Notes: generated by a model from the letters alone, not told the origin. 64,000 nt of DNA from Isoetes taiwanensis (GCA_021234155.1 JAJEKV010000302.1:248001-312000); one strand, 5' to 3'; shown: positions 24,731-36,493, numbered from the stretch's first letter. Program-made: numbers and translations.

Positions 24731-25170
24731 ATGTAAAGGAATCCAGGAGAATCTAACGGAATCTAAAAAAATCTCATAAAATGTAAGATAATCTAGGAAA
24801 ATATTTACAAGCCTAAAGGAATCTCTTAAAATCTGGAGGATCTAAGGGAATCTTCATAAAATCTAAGGGAATCTAAAAAAATATTGATGAAATCTTAGAG
24901 TATCTAGGGGAATCTTTATAGAATTTCTTTGAATCTCATATAATGTAAGGGAACCTAGGGTAATCTCATAAAATCTAAAGGTGTCTAAGGGAATCTAAGG
25001 GGATCTTCATAGAATCTTAGAGAATCTATGGAAATCTAATGGAATCTAGAGGGAATCTTATAAAATTTAGAGGAATCTACATGAAACCTCTAAGAGAACC
25101 TTGGTAGAATCTTAGAGAATCTATGAATTTAGAGTATTCTCACAAGATCCTTTTAGAATGTAGGGCACGA
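24540..25170 (+). repeat. Degenerate GAATCT satellite, block 1
   Basis: Short, irregular units of about 11-12 bp built on GGAATCTA, AGAATCT and AAATCT fill this block with no coding potential. It overlaps the later decamer runs. Confidence 0.75.
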
Positions 25171-25835
25171 CAAGAACTTGCACCGTAAGAACATGCTAAA
25201 ACTCGTACATGCACCGTAGGACGCATTAAATTCCTTGTATATATCATTATATTTATAAAATTATTCTATGTGTCCCAGGGAAACGATGCACCCATGGTTT
25301 ATATAATGTGCTAAAAATATTTGACGCTTCTTTGCCGTCGGATTGGGGGCACTGGTTAAGTGGCGCGACATGGGCCATTGGATTATGGATGGGTCATGCA
25401 TGGGACATACATGGCCATGCATGGGGGCATGCAACACATCTCTAGACCATCAGATCAAAAAGGGGAGGCAAAATCATGGCCCTTGATTTTTAATAGGAAG
25501 GTGCAAGGAAGCTTCCTTCAAAGTGGATTTGGTGCAATCAATCTCAACCGTTAGATCAAAAGGGGGAGAAGAAATCCCAGCCATTCATTTTTTTATTAAA
25601 TTAGAGTTTTTTATATTAAAGGGGTGAGGTGTCACCCTTATTTAATGAAAAGGTAATGAGGTGGCACCCCATTAATTATGAAGCTTTCATGGAAGCTTCC
25701 TTCTTTTGTGTTGCATTCAAACGACTTTATCTTGCGATCGAGATCTCGGATCAAAGTGGGACCCACACCGTTGGATTTCTCTCATCGAATGCTTTCCAAT
25801 GAGTAGTGGTTTGACATCATTCCGTGCAACCTTGG
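25171..25835. other. Spacer between satellite blocks
   Basis: Single-copy-looking AT-rich sequence without a gene. From about 25,570 onward it is shared, inverted, with 56,520-56,775, including GAGGTGTCACCC, GGAAGCTTCC and CGATCGAGATCTCGGATC words. Confidence 0.6.
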
Positions 25836-27095
25836 ATAATCTAGGGGAATCTTCATAGAATCTAAGGGAATCTAAGAGAATCTATATGGAAGCTTGGGGA
25901 ATCTAGAGGAATTTTGGGATAATCTTTGTGAATCAAGGGAATCTCAAGAGAATCTTAAGAAATCTATGGGAATCTCAAAAGCATCTAGGGGAATCTAAGA
26001 GAATCTTCAAAAAATGTTTAAGAATCTAGGGAAATCTTAATAGAATCTTAACGAATCTAGGGGAATGTTCATAGAATTTAAGGGAATCTAGGAGAATCTA
26101 CATAGAATCTTGGGGAATCTAAATGAACCGTCAAATAATCTTTGAAAATCTAGGGGAATATATAGAACCTTAAGAATCTAGGGGGATCTTAGGGAAATCG
26201 CGGGAGAATCCAAGGGGACCTATGGGAATCTTTGACACTAGGTGTGTTCTACTGGGGAATCTTCATAGAATATAAGAGAATCTAGAAGAATCTACATGGA
26301 ATCTTAGGCAATCTAGAGGAATCTTAGGATAATATTTGAGTATCTAGGGAATCTCAAGAGAATCTAAATGAATCTAAGGGAATCTAAAGGAATTTTGGGG
26401 TAACCTTTGGAAATAAAGGAAATATCAAAAGAATCTTAAGGAATCTATGGGAGCATCAAAAGAATATAGAGGAATCTAAGAGAACCTTCAAAAAATGTTT
26501 GAGAATCTAGGGGAATCTTGATGGAATATTAGAGAATCTAGTGGAATCTTCATAGAATCTAAGGGAATCTATGAGAATCTAGATAGAATCTTGGATAATC
26601 TAAAGGAATCTTTAGATAATCTTTGAAAATCTAGGGGAATCTTTGTAAAAACCTTAAGAATCTAGGAGATCTTTGTGGAATCTTAGGGAATGTAGGGGGA
26701 ATCCAAGGGGATCTATGGAAATCTTTGACACTAGGTGTGTTCTATAAGGGAATCTTCGTAGAATCTAAGGGAATCTTGAAGAATCTACATGGAATCTTGG
26801 GGAATCTAGAGGAATCTTAGGATAATCTTTGTAAATCTAGAGGAATCTCAAGAGAATCTTTAGGAATCTAGAGGAATCTAAGGGAATCTTCATAAAATCT
26901 TTGAGTATCTAGAAAATCTTGATGCGATCTTCGAGAATCTCTACAGAATCTTCATCATATGACTTTAAATTTGATTTCTAGTCGAATTTGTACAATCCCT
27001 CGAGGAATCAACATTGATGGAATCTCATAGAATCTAGGGAAATCTTTCTAGAGCCTTGGAGAATCTAAGAGAACTCTAATAGAATCTTCGTTGGA
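25836..27095 (+). repeat. Degenerate GAATCT satellite, block 2
   Basis: About 1.25 kb of the same 11-12 bp units, organised in a higher-order period of roughly 450-500 bp marked by TTTGACACTAGGTGTGTTCT at about 26,230 and 26,730. A reverse-complement copy lies at about 55,790-56,520. Confidence 0.8.
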
Positions 27096-27880
27096 TGGCA
27101 CTGCTTTTTTGGCGTCTAATCGAATTTGTACGATCCCTCATAGTACAATCACTTGTATATTATATACAAGTTTTTGTACTATCAATGGGTCTATTAACTA
27201 TGGTTTATGAACATCTTGGAGTAAAATCCAAGTTATGAATCAAGTTGAGCAGCCAAGAATTGAGGTGGAAGTCATCGATAAATAATAAAATCTGTTTGTT
27301 CAAGTCGAATTCAAGTATCATAATCCAACAATTTATCGTCATCACATCCTCTCGCACGAATGGTAGTGTGCAATTAAAGCTAAATTCCTTTACTAATAGC
27401 CATTCAATGAAGCTTGGGCACAGACAAATAAGAAAGTCAAAATTATTGATCACGAAGTCGAACTAAATACAACAATCTAAGGCATTTGCGGGATCCCATG
27501 TGAAAGTTCTCTAACATTGAAAGTTTCATAATTTTGTCAAATGATAAAATTTAAAAAAAAAAAATATATTACTACTTGCAAAACAATGTCCAACATTGGA
27601 AGCGGGGTGCCTTTGTCTCAGATAAGTCGAATTCAATGTCTCCTCTAACAAAGAACATAAGCGTATTTGTGTACTTCTTTTGGAATATTGAATAACAGTT
27701 TGTCGCCCTTCAAAAAAAAAAAGAACATAAGCGTATTTGTTGAACAAACTACAGGAAATACACAACCTACCCAAATTGTGAATGCTAAGTCATTTGAGGG
27801 TTGTTATATTCCCAATCATCTCGATCGGAAGCCAATCTTTTAGATTGAAAACTATGGATCCCCAACAAGTGTACAGTGTG

Positions 27881-28361
27881 CAGAATAATCTTTGAGATAT
27901 GCAGGATATGTAGTTTCTTATGCAGTGCAAAACACTCGACAATTGGAGTTCACACTATTTTATAAAGGGTATTTCAACCCGCAAACCATTCACATCAATT
28001 GTCAAATTAAATCAATTCTTGAGAGGTCTAGAATTGATTTAATAGCTCTTAATCTATTAAGTTTGAAACAAACAAAATATTCTCTCAACGAACATCCAAC
28101 TAACTATTGCCAAAGAAATTCATGAGAGACCAAGACAAAAACATTGTCACACGTCACACAAATGAAACAAAGGCACTTAATTGCAAGGAACACACAACAC
28201 CTACAAAACTAGAAGGGCACGGTGCTATATGCCCCCGCACATGAATTAACAGCAAAAAAGCCCCTTACTCATGCCACATAATATAGCTTACATTTCTTAC
28301 ACCTTATATTTCAACCGGGGCCGTTGAAATTTTCACATCCAGCTTCTAAGATAATATTCTA
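27881..28361. other. Gene-free spacer
   Basis: AT-rich sequence between the inverted-repeat structure and the Helitron-like end. No exon or repeat border is supported. Confidence 0.4.
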
Positions 28362-28391
28362 CTAGAAACGTGTGCCCGGCGATGCCGGGCA
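28362..28391 (-). mobile_element. Helitron-like 3' terminus (minus strand)
   Basis: On the minus strand the sequence has an 8-bp stem hairpin (TGCCCGGC, loop ATC, GCCGGGCA; 28,391-28,373), seven spacer bases and then CTAG followed by T. A hairpin about 10 bases before a terminal CTRR, inserted in front of T, is the Helitron 3' end. The element body would extend rightward (toward higher coordinates). No 5' TC end or Rep/helicase gene was found, so it would be a non-autonomous copy. Confidence 0.45.
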
Positions 28392-29404
28392 TTAGTCATG
28401 GGCTTGTGGAATGCATTTATGGGCATTACTCATGGTTGTGTCGAATGCAGTGTATTTGACAGACAAAATATATCATCTATATATAAAATGGAGTGCTAAT
28501 ATGTGAATTGGTCCTCGCACGAAGATAATGAACAATATATATAAATATATTCTACAATTTTTTCCGATCCAAATCATTGGTAACAATAACAGATCGTTTC
28601 ATTATCGAATGTATATCTAAAACAATCAAATGTAGTCTTTATTAAAACCTCCATTAGTTGATGCAATACAATCAATGAAAGACTAAATAAGAATGGTCAT
28701 TTCTAAGGAATGTTGAGAGCCAATTGTTATTTTTTAAAGAAGAAGTGGGCATACACACCAACCATTACTTGTTAGAGAGGAAAATGTCATATAAGCATTG
28801 ATACGTGGAAGGAAAGATAAAGAATATTAAGTGTAGGATTTTTCTAAATGCTACCTCGTGTTCATAGCATTGTTAACTTGGATCCTCCAACAATTGAAAC
28901 TATTTGTCGACATCATAACTTGGTGATATGCAATGCAATGTGATGACTCAAAATCATTATAAATTACAAGAAATTTATCGCGGCGGCCAAGGCCGCCGCG
29001 AACATTTCTCTTTTTCAAAACGGTGCAGTTGGACCCCAGTTAACGTCCAACATTCTCTTCTGCAATGGCCAAGTGATTCTAGATTGATGTGAAGCAACTT
29101 CGTAAGATCTTACATTCTAGCTCTAATTCAAAATGGGAGAATATTTACCTTGCATGCAATTAGTGAAGCAGAAGAGAAGCGCTCACAATAGCTCTTCAAG
29201 TGCTCTCAATGTGTCGAGACAATAAGAAGGCCTTCTATTTATAAGATGGAGTTTTGTTGGATGATCGACACACATGACTAATCTAGGGCTATATTTATGC
29301 CAAGTGCCTATATCGCAACTCGCATGTAATCATATATTTCATATCCATAATTATCCTAAAATGGATATCATTAAGATTCTATATATATTGGGATTGATAT
29401 CTTC
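28392..29404. other. Gene-free stretch
   Basis: AT-rich sequence without exons; it includes the palindrome at 28,979-29,000 described separately. Confidence 0.4.
28979..29000. repeat. GC palindrome in a CACTA-like terminus
   Basis: CGCGGCGGCC-AA-GGCCGCCGCG is a perfect 10-bp-arm palindrome in AT-rich DNA. It is preceded by TTACAAGAAATTTAT, close to the CACTACAAGAAA start typical of plant CACTA transposons, whose ends often carry GCGGCGGCC. A diverged copy lies at 7,976-8,020. No matching opposite end or 3-bp target duplication was found. Confidence 0.4.
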
Positions 29405-30175
29405 TAACAAATTTGCCAATGGCGCTAATAAATGCAAAGTGCACACATGTCGCGGCTTTGATAACTCGCAATAAATGCAAAGCATATTAATGGCGCAATA
29501 AATGCAAAGTGCACACATGTCGCGGCTTTGATAACTCGCAATAAATGCAAAGCGCACTAATGGCCTAATAAATGCAAAGGGTATTAATAGCCGCGAATAA
29601 ATGCAGAGTGCACACATGTCGCGGCTTTGATAACTCATAATAAATGCAAAGCGTATTAATGGCCGCAATAAATGCAAAGCGTATTAATGGTCGCAATAAA
29701 TGCAAAAGGTATTAATGGCTACAATAAATGCAAAGTGCACACATGTCGGGCTTTGATAATTCGCAATAAATTAAAAGCGTATTAATGGCCACAAAAATGC
29801 AAAGGTGTATTAATGGCCGCAATAAATGCAAAGTGCACAAAACCGCCATAAATAACGATGAATGCAACGTGTCATCCTATGGTAATGCTCATATCTTCCT
29901 CCGCCATAAATGCTCATAAATGCCCGCAATAAATGCTTTATAATCAATGAATGCACACAATATTCGAGGTTATTAATGGCTGCAATAAATGCTTTACAAT
30001 CAATGAATGCACACTGTACACGTGTCATGTAATCACGTCAACATCACGAAATATTCGAGGTTACCGCAATAAATGCTTTATATAATCAATGAATGCAAAA
30101 ATGAATGCAAAGAAGGTTATTAAGTGGCCGCAATAAATGCTGCAATAAATGCTTTATAAGTAATAAATGCACACA
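29405..30175 (+). repeat. AATAAATGCAAAG minisatellite
   Basis: Tandem units of about 28-30 bp with the core GCAATAAATGCAAAGCGTAT, interspersed with a longer unit that contains CACACATGTCGCGGCTTTGA at about 29,444, 29,512, 29,610 and (diverged) 29,739. The right half shifts to an ATGAATGCA/ATAAATGCTTTAT form. Open frames across it are repeat artefacts. Confidence 0.85.
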
Positions 30176-31288
30176 AGTACACGTGCCATGTTTTAAGATT
30201 TTTGAAGGAACAAAATGAAGGAGAACAGAAATTGGACACTCAATTATATAGGAAGGATAGTGGTACTTGCACTTAAGATTACTATTGCCCAAACATGTAT
30301 ACACCATGCTGTTATAGACACAAATATTTATTGTAGAAACTCAATCAAAATATATCAAAGGACAAAAACTCAAAATAACCTTGGAAAATAACATATGTTT
30401 TTCATTATGATTCTTTTAAAGAAGAATTATTCTAATGTCTTTAGCTCTCTACATAGAATTCTCTCGAACTTGATTCCTATAATCTAACTGCTAGCAAGGT
30501 TTCATATCATATGCTTAGAAGCACCATGTCTTGTTGTGTAAACTATTGTAAGATCATTTAATTATTTTATTATGATCATTGGATGAAGGGACCAAATAAG
30601 GAAGCGACATGTAGAAGCAAAGAAGTCTCAGAATACAAAAGCATTGCTTCAACCCAAATCTAACTTGTTGAATTGAATGCCAGGACGCCAATATTGAATT
30701 GAATGCCGGGATTTCTAACAAAACTCTATTTGGTCGACTTGTGAACAATGATTTGTTCAAAAGACCAAATAAATAGTGGCGTTTTAATGGTTCTGGATCT
30801 TATTTGAAGTTTAGAGTGAATATATGCATTGAAAGGCTCTATACAAAGTAGAAAAAGTCAGACAATTTACTTCTTGTGGTTTTAATAGCATAAGGCTATT
30901 TGCCCCCAATGGTTCTGCCTGCATGTTTCATGCCTAGTACAATTCTTTGAATCTTTAACAGAGTGCAAAAACAAATTACCATAATGGTTTAGTGCTTTCA
31001 CTACAGTGAGAAGAATAGCTAAGGCTTTTACGTATCTACTACATAAATTTAAGCAGGTGACGATGTAATTATATCATTTGAAAACATATGAACACCTAAA
31101 CTTTAACATTTGAAACCCTTAACATATGAACCACTACAACTAATTTTAAATGGTAGACCTGTTTATTTGCTTTTGTAAGAGTAATATATACAACCATGAC
31201 ATTATCTAACCTAGCGATACATTTGCACAGTGTTAGATGGCAAGTCCACCACCACAATTGTGAGATATAATGTAAGTGCATGTGAACA
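30176..31288. other. Gene-free AT-rich stretch
   Basis: No coding signal, tandem repeat or element border was recognised. Confidence 0.4.
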
Positions 31289-31480
31289 AAAAAATTATCT
31301 AAAAGAAAAAGGGATCCACATGCACAATGGATCCACCTTATGTTAGATAGTTATACTTCACAATGTAAGAAGACCTAAATTTGGAAAAATTATCTAAAAG
31401 AAAAAGGGATCCACATGCACAATGGATCCATCTTATGTTAGATAGTTATACTTCACAATGTAAGAAGACTTAAATTTGGA
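31289..31480 (+). repeat. 96-bp tandem duplication
   Basis: A unit containing AAAAGGGATCCACATGCACA and CTTCACAATGTAAGAAGAC occurs twice in tandem (about 31,289-31,384 and 31,385-31,480) with few differences. It sits just 3' of the DUF547 exon. Confidence 0.85.
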
Positions 31481-31495
31481 GAATAAGGCAAATAC

Positions 31496-31726
31496 CTCAA
31501 GAACAACCCCGTTTACTTTCTTCATGCAGTTATCCAAGCAAGATAGATGCTCTAGTAACCAAGCAACCAATGAAGCTTGATCCTTAGCAAACTGATGCAG
31601 ATTGGCCTCCAAAATCCTTGGTATTGACATCTTGTCAGCGCGTCTAACTCCGTTAGTTGCCTGCAGATACTCATTTTTAGCCATTTGAAGCTCATTTTCA
31701 ACACCAGCTGGAGTATACACATGAAC
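31496..31726 (-). pseudogene. DUF547-family exon (C-terminal half of the domain)
   Basis: A clean 231-bp exon (77 codons) lies between an acceptor (TTCAG|GTTCAT) and a donor (GAG|GTATTT). It reads VHVYTPAGVENELQMAKNEY, then LQATNGVRR, IPRILEANLHQFAKD and SLVAWLLEHL. The order 'V-x-[VI]-Y-T-x-x-x-V-x-x-E-L-x-x-A-K-x-E-Y-[IL]-Q-A', then 'P-[KR]-[IL]-L', then 'F-A-K-D-x-x-S-L-V-x-W' is that of plant DUF547 proteins, which often also carry an N-terminal leucine zipper; their biochemical role is unknown. No neighbouring exon with the N-terminal half of the domain could be found, so this is a stray or captured exon, or part of a gene with long introns. Confidence 0.6.
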
Positions 31727-31799
31727 CTGAATGTACTGGAGAATGGACAAAGTGTTATAGAAGGTACATCCGAGAAAGAAATTGTCTACTACTGACACT

Positions 31800-32139
31800 A
31801 TACAAAGAACAGCTTATGGCTTATGGCTGGTCAAATTGGTTCTCTTATTTGCCCATGTATGCATTTGTTTACAAAAGAATTAGAGCACGCTTGTGAATAA
31901 TATACTCTAATGTTAAGCACAAAAGATAAATACATTTTGCAAGTACAAAAACAGATCTAATAAGCGCATTTGTCACTGTTCCAATGTCTTCTCTTCCAAT
32001 ATTCCAAGACAACGTGAACAAATAGGAACTCCAAGAACGAATTAGAGAAGATATTCCTTTTGCAAGTAGAAAACTGGGTTCAGCAATTTATTCTGTATAT
32101 TTGGACCTTTTAAAAGCTAGTTTATCTTTAGCCTAACGA
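31800..32139. other. Gene-free spacer
   Basis: AT-rich, with no exon or repeat supported. Confidence 0.4.
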
Positions 32140-33745
32140 AAGTACAGAATCAATTTACCTGGTTTTGTAGAAGCTGATAGTACATGGAAGATGCCACAAA
32201 GCGACGTTAGGTTTTGTTGTGCAAAAACTCAATATCTGTGGATTTGAGGATGATCTTGCCATAGGCAATGCATAAATCGGATCCAAAAGATTTTCTCTCA
32301 TGTTTGAATGATTTGCCTTTCTCACATAATACTTGCTGACATAGAGCACATACAACAGATCAGTTAAAAGCTAACCGTGTTTGCGCTAGAAAACACGACA
32401 ATATTAAAATTTAAGCTTCAAATGATTCAAGACCATTGTTCATATGCAAAGGATCTTGCACATGATAAATAAGCTGCAATGCCCATCTTTGTGTAATAGA
32501 CTCGTGGTCAACTGGGAACCTTCCAACCCCGCTTTATCACCTACATTATCTTTGCATTACTCTAGTAGTCAAAGCTCTAGAGAGCTAAATTTTCAAGCTA
32601 GACCTCTAGCTAGAAGGATTTGAAGAGATTATGTAAAAATGCAATGGATAACATTTTAAATTACAATATTTCTTCAAGAAGGACCCGATTGTTTGCATTT
32701 CTTGATCTGCTCAGAATCTTTCTCAATGATATGCTTGTCTGCTATATGTGTGATGCTTACATTGGAAACATTCATACTGCTACCTTCCCCAGCAAATAGA
32801 ACTCATCAAGATACATCAAGATAATCCGTTCACCATTTTTTCAAGAAAAAGAAGCTTAAAGCTCAAACGTCATTGAGTGCAGTCATCATATGACTGGATC
32901 GTAGTTGCATTGTCTCCTTCTAAAGCTATGCTTTGTATGTTTGGCTGGAATGCTACCTGTTTTTGAAAAACCAAGCTCCACAACTTTTGCAGAACGGTGA
33001 GCATCAAGCTTTGCAACCCTTGCAAAATGGCAAATGAATGAACGGTTTCGGGCAATATTCGCCATTTTTAGTGGGAGTCTGGCCCAACATCAGAAAGCTT
33101 AGAAGAAGGAACAATTTTTCTCAAAATTTTGCAATGGAAAGGGAATACTAAGTCTATTACAAATTACAACGAAAATACATAATCAATTTACCTTCTTTTG
33201 TAGAAGCTGATAGTACATGGAAGATGCCACAAAGCGACGTTAGGTTTTGTTGTGCAAAAACTTAAAATCTGTGGATTTGAGGATGATCTTGCCATAGGCA
33301 ATGCATAAATCGGATCCAAAAGATTTTCTCTCATGTTTGAATGATTTGCCCTTCTCACATACTACTTGCTGGCATAGAGCACAACCAACAGATTAGTTAA
33401 AAGCTAACCGTGTTTGCGCTAGAAAACACAATATTAAAAAATTTAACCTTCAAATGATTCAAGACCATTGTTCATATGCAAAGAATCTTGCACGTGATAA
33501 ATATCTTTTGCAATGCCCATCTTTGTGTAATAGACTATGTGGTCATCGGGAACCTTCCAACTGCTTTCATTCATACCGCTATCTTCCCCAAACCAAATAG
33601 AACTCATCAAGATACATCAAGATAATCCGTTCACCATTTTTCAAGAAAAAGAAGCTTAAAGCTCAAACGTCATTGAGTGCGGTCATCATATGATTGGATC
33701 GCAGATTGCATTGTCTCCTTCTAAAGCTATGCTTTGTAACATGTT
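32140..33745 (-). repeat. Imperfect tandem duplication (about 0.8-1 kb units)
   Basis: Block 32,140-32,460 recurs at about 33,180-33,495, and block 32,785-32,945 recurs at about 33,595-33,745, in the same order and orientation. The second unit lacks about 200 bp. On the minus strand both copies contain the open stretch GKIILKSTDIEFLHNKT and a separate SIALEGDN, which look like exon traces. I do not recognise the protein, and the frame after HNKT is closed in both copies. Confidence 0.75.
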
Positions 33746-35425
33746 TGTTTGGAATTCATAACATTTAGAGCCAAATACTATGTGCAAATGAGAAATTGGG
33801 ACACAAAATCGAGAATAAGCGATGGTGGCAGAGTTCACATAGCTTAGAGATGAACTCTCAAAATATATGATAGAGAACGACTTGATAAGTAAACCGCATG
33901 AAAACCAACGGAAGAAAAACTTAGAGGTAGTAAGCCTCTGCGGCGAATGAGCTTTCACTAAAATAGAGCCTTTTCCCAACCGGGTTTTCGGCTAAACTAA
34001 TTCGGCTTTACGCTATGACAGAGCTTTCGCCAAGCATTCTCGGCTTCCATGCCCGCTTCAACGATCTTTGGATTCTCGAAGCTTCCAATGCATAAATGAT
34101 GCTATGATGATCGCCGCGAAAAACAATGACATATATATTTGCCCTTTGGAAACGTAGAACGGATCACGAACCCTCCAAGGATATGAAAAACCTCTGCCGC
34201 TAATGAACGGGTCCCGCAAGTTAGGATTAAATCCAAAGACAAACAAAGAAAATAATAAAGCATAGAAAAGGCTCACCTAAGCTGTTTAAACGCAGGATCC
34301 CAAGCACATCGGGACCCAACTCAAGAACCAATCGTACACAAATGCAAAGCAATTTCGAGGCCTAAATTGCTTTGAAGCACCAAAACGTAGTAGGGATTGG
34401 GAAACTCAAGCTTCAATACTGAATTTCTCAAAGGCTAATTTCTCAAAGGTGCACGCCAATCGAATTCAAAATTTGCACCCACTGCCGAATCGGAAGAGGG
34501 ACGCCGCGAACCGGAAGAGGGACGCCTAATCTTTGGTGCCCAAGTTCGAAATTTGGGCCATTTTCGGCATTCAATTCTGGCAACCAGCGTCCCGCTTGGG
34601 GGAACGCGGGAAACGCAAAGTGGAAGGGAACGCCGCATGCGGCGGAAGATGCGGCGTTCCCTTGGCACGGAACCCCCAACGTGCTCCCAAAATAAAAAAG
34701 AAGATAAGTCCACCTCCTAATGGTTCATGTTTTTGGCACCCTAAAAAGAAAAGGGTTTAATGCACGTGTGCCGATGACATTGCAATCATGATGGAGAGAG
34801 CACAAGTAATAAAAGAGACGCATGGAGAGAATACGTCAAATTGCCTAAACATTGCATCACCAATGGAGAACACGACTTCTAAGGTTCAACTTTTTAATGG
34901 AGAGAGTGCGTCAAGTTCAATCTTATAATCTTATACCAATCTTATAATCTTATACCAATGGAGAACTCAGACCTCTAAGGCTTGATTGGAGTAATAGCTC
35001 AACTGTTATTGCTATTATAGTACATGGAGCTTTTCGGTTCATGCACATTGCCCAACAAAGACCATTCACCCAAATATGCAGCCCAATATGCATTTACCAT
35101 GCTTAAAGGTAGGAGACGTTGTGGCAACTGCAGCAGCATAAGATTTTTGAACTTTTGCACGATTAGACATGCTTAAGACAGGTTCTCGAAATTGTTGATA
35201 CATGTGCTTGAGCACAAGTCATGAAAATTGTTTCCTTCCCTCTCAAACCAGTAGCATCATATTACACAAGCAAACAACCCACAAAAAGAAAGAAGAAAAT
35301 ATTATCATGCTCTTTTGCTTATGCATTTCGTTATACAGGGAATATGACAATAGTGTACCTCTTTCCTGAGCATAAATTTGAGCTAATTAGATCTCAATAT
35401 GTTTCACAAAGCCCAATCATCCCAT
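33746..35425. other. Gene-free stretch with a GC-rich patch at 34.4-34.7 kb
   Basis: The patch at 34,440-34,680 has a short direct repeat (GGAAGAGGGACGCC) and the hairpin at 34,626-34,661. Overlapping open frames on both strands there come from GC content. A short AT-rich duplication, TCTTATAATCTTATACCAAT, lies near 34,922-34,960. No gene is supported. Confidence 0.45.
34626..34661. repeat. Perfect 13-bp-stem hairpin
   Basis: GGGAACGCCGCAT, a 10-base loop and ATGCGGCGTTCCC. It could be an element terminus or a transcript hairpin; its role is unknown. Confidence 0.6.
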
Positions 35426-36157
35426 CTAATTAACAGTGATCATGGAAATGGCATCGTGAACACTCTGTAATGGAGCATATGTAAAAGGCTCCGCAGACCA
35501 TGTATACGTCACAAAGCTGGATGCAAATGATGAAGTTGAACCGGTAACATGCCTTGATAACATGGATATCCCACCTGAGAAAAGTAAAAGCAGAAGTTCA
35601 CAAAGTGCATACATACTGCAACAAACTCTACAGATCCTAAATAATCCCAGAAACACATTCTCAGAACTCTACAACATTAAAGAAAAGCCTACCTGATGTT
35701 TAAATAACTGAGGAAGTTGGAATGGATTCAAACCTTCTCAAGGAGGAGAAGGGGGCAAACCTGTCCGAGAAAGCATAAACATTCGGCATGAAGTGCTTAT
35801 CTCATTAGGAAAGAAATAGCAAAAATTGCTAATATTGACCTGGATAATGAACATATGAAACATAATAAGTTCCAGAAAGTGTTGTATTAATATAGACTTG
35901 ATGGGTCCAGAGTCTCAGCTATAAGAAATGCTGTTGTGTTGTGAAATGCTTAACCAAGTGACACTAAGTTCGCCTTCACCTCAATTTTTTCCAAACCATC
36001 ACTGACTGGATTACTCCCTACTATGCAAACATGATTCTGAGACAAGAATGTTCCAGCTGCAAGTTCTTCGGCTAAGTTCGAAATTAACTTGAAAAGAACA
36101 TAAGGTGCACGCATTGGAACCCCAGCTGAATTGGAGTAACACAACCACAATCTGTGT
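35426..36157 (-). pseudogene. ALE2-type receptor-like kinase fragment (ectodomain and juxtamembrane exons)
   Basis: Exon A (36,157-35,955, acceptor GCAATAG, donor CTTG|GTTAAG) begins DCGCVTPIQLG in one frame and continues in another with LISNLAEELAAGTFLSQN, VCIVGSN and VKANLVSLG; this matches the 'C-G-C-V-x-P-[IM]-x-[VL]', 'L-V-S-E-L-A-x-E-I-A-x-G' and 'I-x-L-V-P-L-G' parts of the extracellular region of ALE2-like kinases. Exon B (35,574-35,426, acceptor TTCTCAG) reads GGISMLSRHVTGS, ASSFVTYTWSAEPFTYAPLQ, the segment just before the kinase domain. The kinase domain is absent, exon B runs into a stop, and exon A is frameshifted. ALE2 kinases act at the plasma membrane in epidermis formation; this piece cannot signal. 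Confidence 0.65.
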
Positions 36158-36493
36158 CTATTGCACAGGAAATAGCCACAGCAAAACACTCAATGACGAT
36201 AGTAAAGAATTGAGTTATCTGCAAAAGATCCTATAGAGGTAATTATGCAAAAAAATACATACATTGTCAAGTAGATGCCCAAGACATTCAGTTTTTTAAC
36301 TTGCATAGAATAACGCAATGTGCATGCCAAGAAAAGAAGGAAAATAGAAAGATATATACCTTTTTTGTACCTTGGTCATATGCTACTTCTTTGGCTTCCT
36401 CTCCATGTTTAGATATGTAGCGTGGAATCCTTCATCTCCGTACTTCTACCCTCTGAGGTAGAGTGATCCTAATTCAGCTTTGATTTTATATCG

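Larger units (their letters stand above)
20310..27880. mobile_element. Inverted-repeat-bounded composite element with satellite core
   Basis: The left arm (20,310-20,705, continuing at 23,689-23,702 beyond an inserted LTR element) is the reverse complement of the right arm (about 27,155-27,880). Shared words include ATGGTTTATGAACATC, CATTGGAAG, GGGGTGCCTTT, AATTCAATGTCTCCT, TTTGTTGAACAA and GGATCCCCAACAAGTGT. The right arm has an extra ~250-bp piece (about 27,240-27,500). The core (23,700-27,155) holds only satellites and no transposase. Long inverted arms around a non-coding core fit a foldback or Mutator-type non-autonomous element; an inverted segmental duplication is the alternative. Outer borders are approximate and no target duplication was found. 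Confidence 0.45.

Noticed and set aside
28474-28492. Helitron 5' start (TCTATATATAAAATGGAG)
   Set aside because: It resembles a 5' TC end but points in the opposite direction to the 3' terminus at 28,362, so it cannot pair with it.
29274-29677. ORFs through the TAAATGC minisatellite
   Set aside because: They are repeat translations (RFAFI, CALCIY units) with no independent support.
32140-32360. Upstream DUF547 exon
   Set aside because: The peptide trace (GKIILKSTDIEFL) does not match the N-terminal half of DUF547, and both copies close just after it.
34435-34760. Overlapping 75-92 codon ORFs in the 34.5 kb GC patch
   Set aside because: All frames on both strands are open; no family and no splice support.
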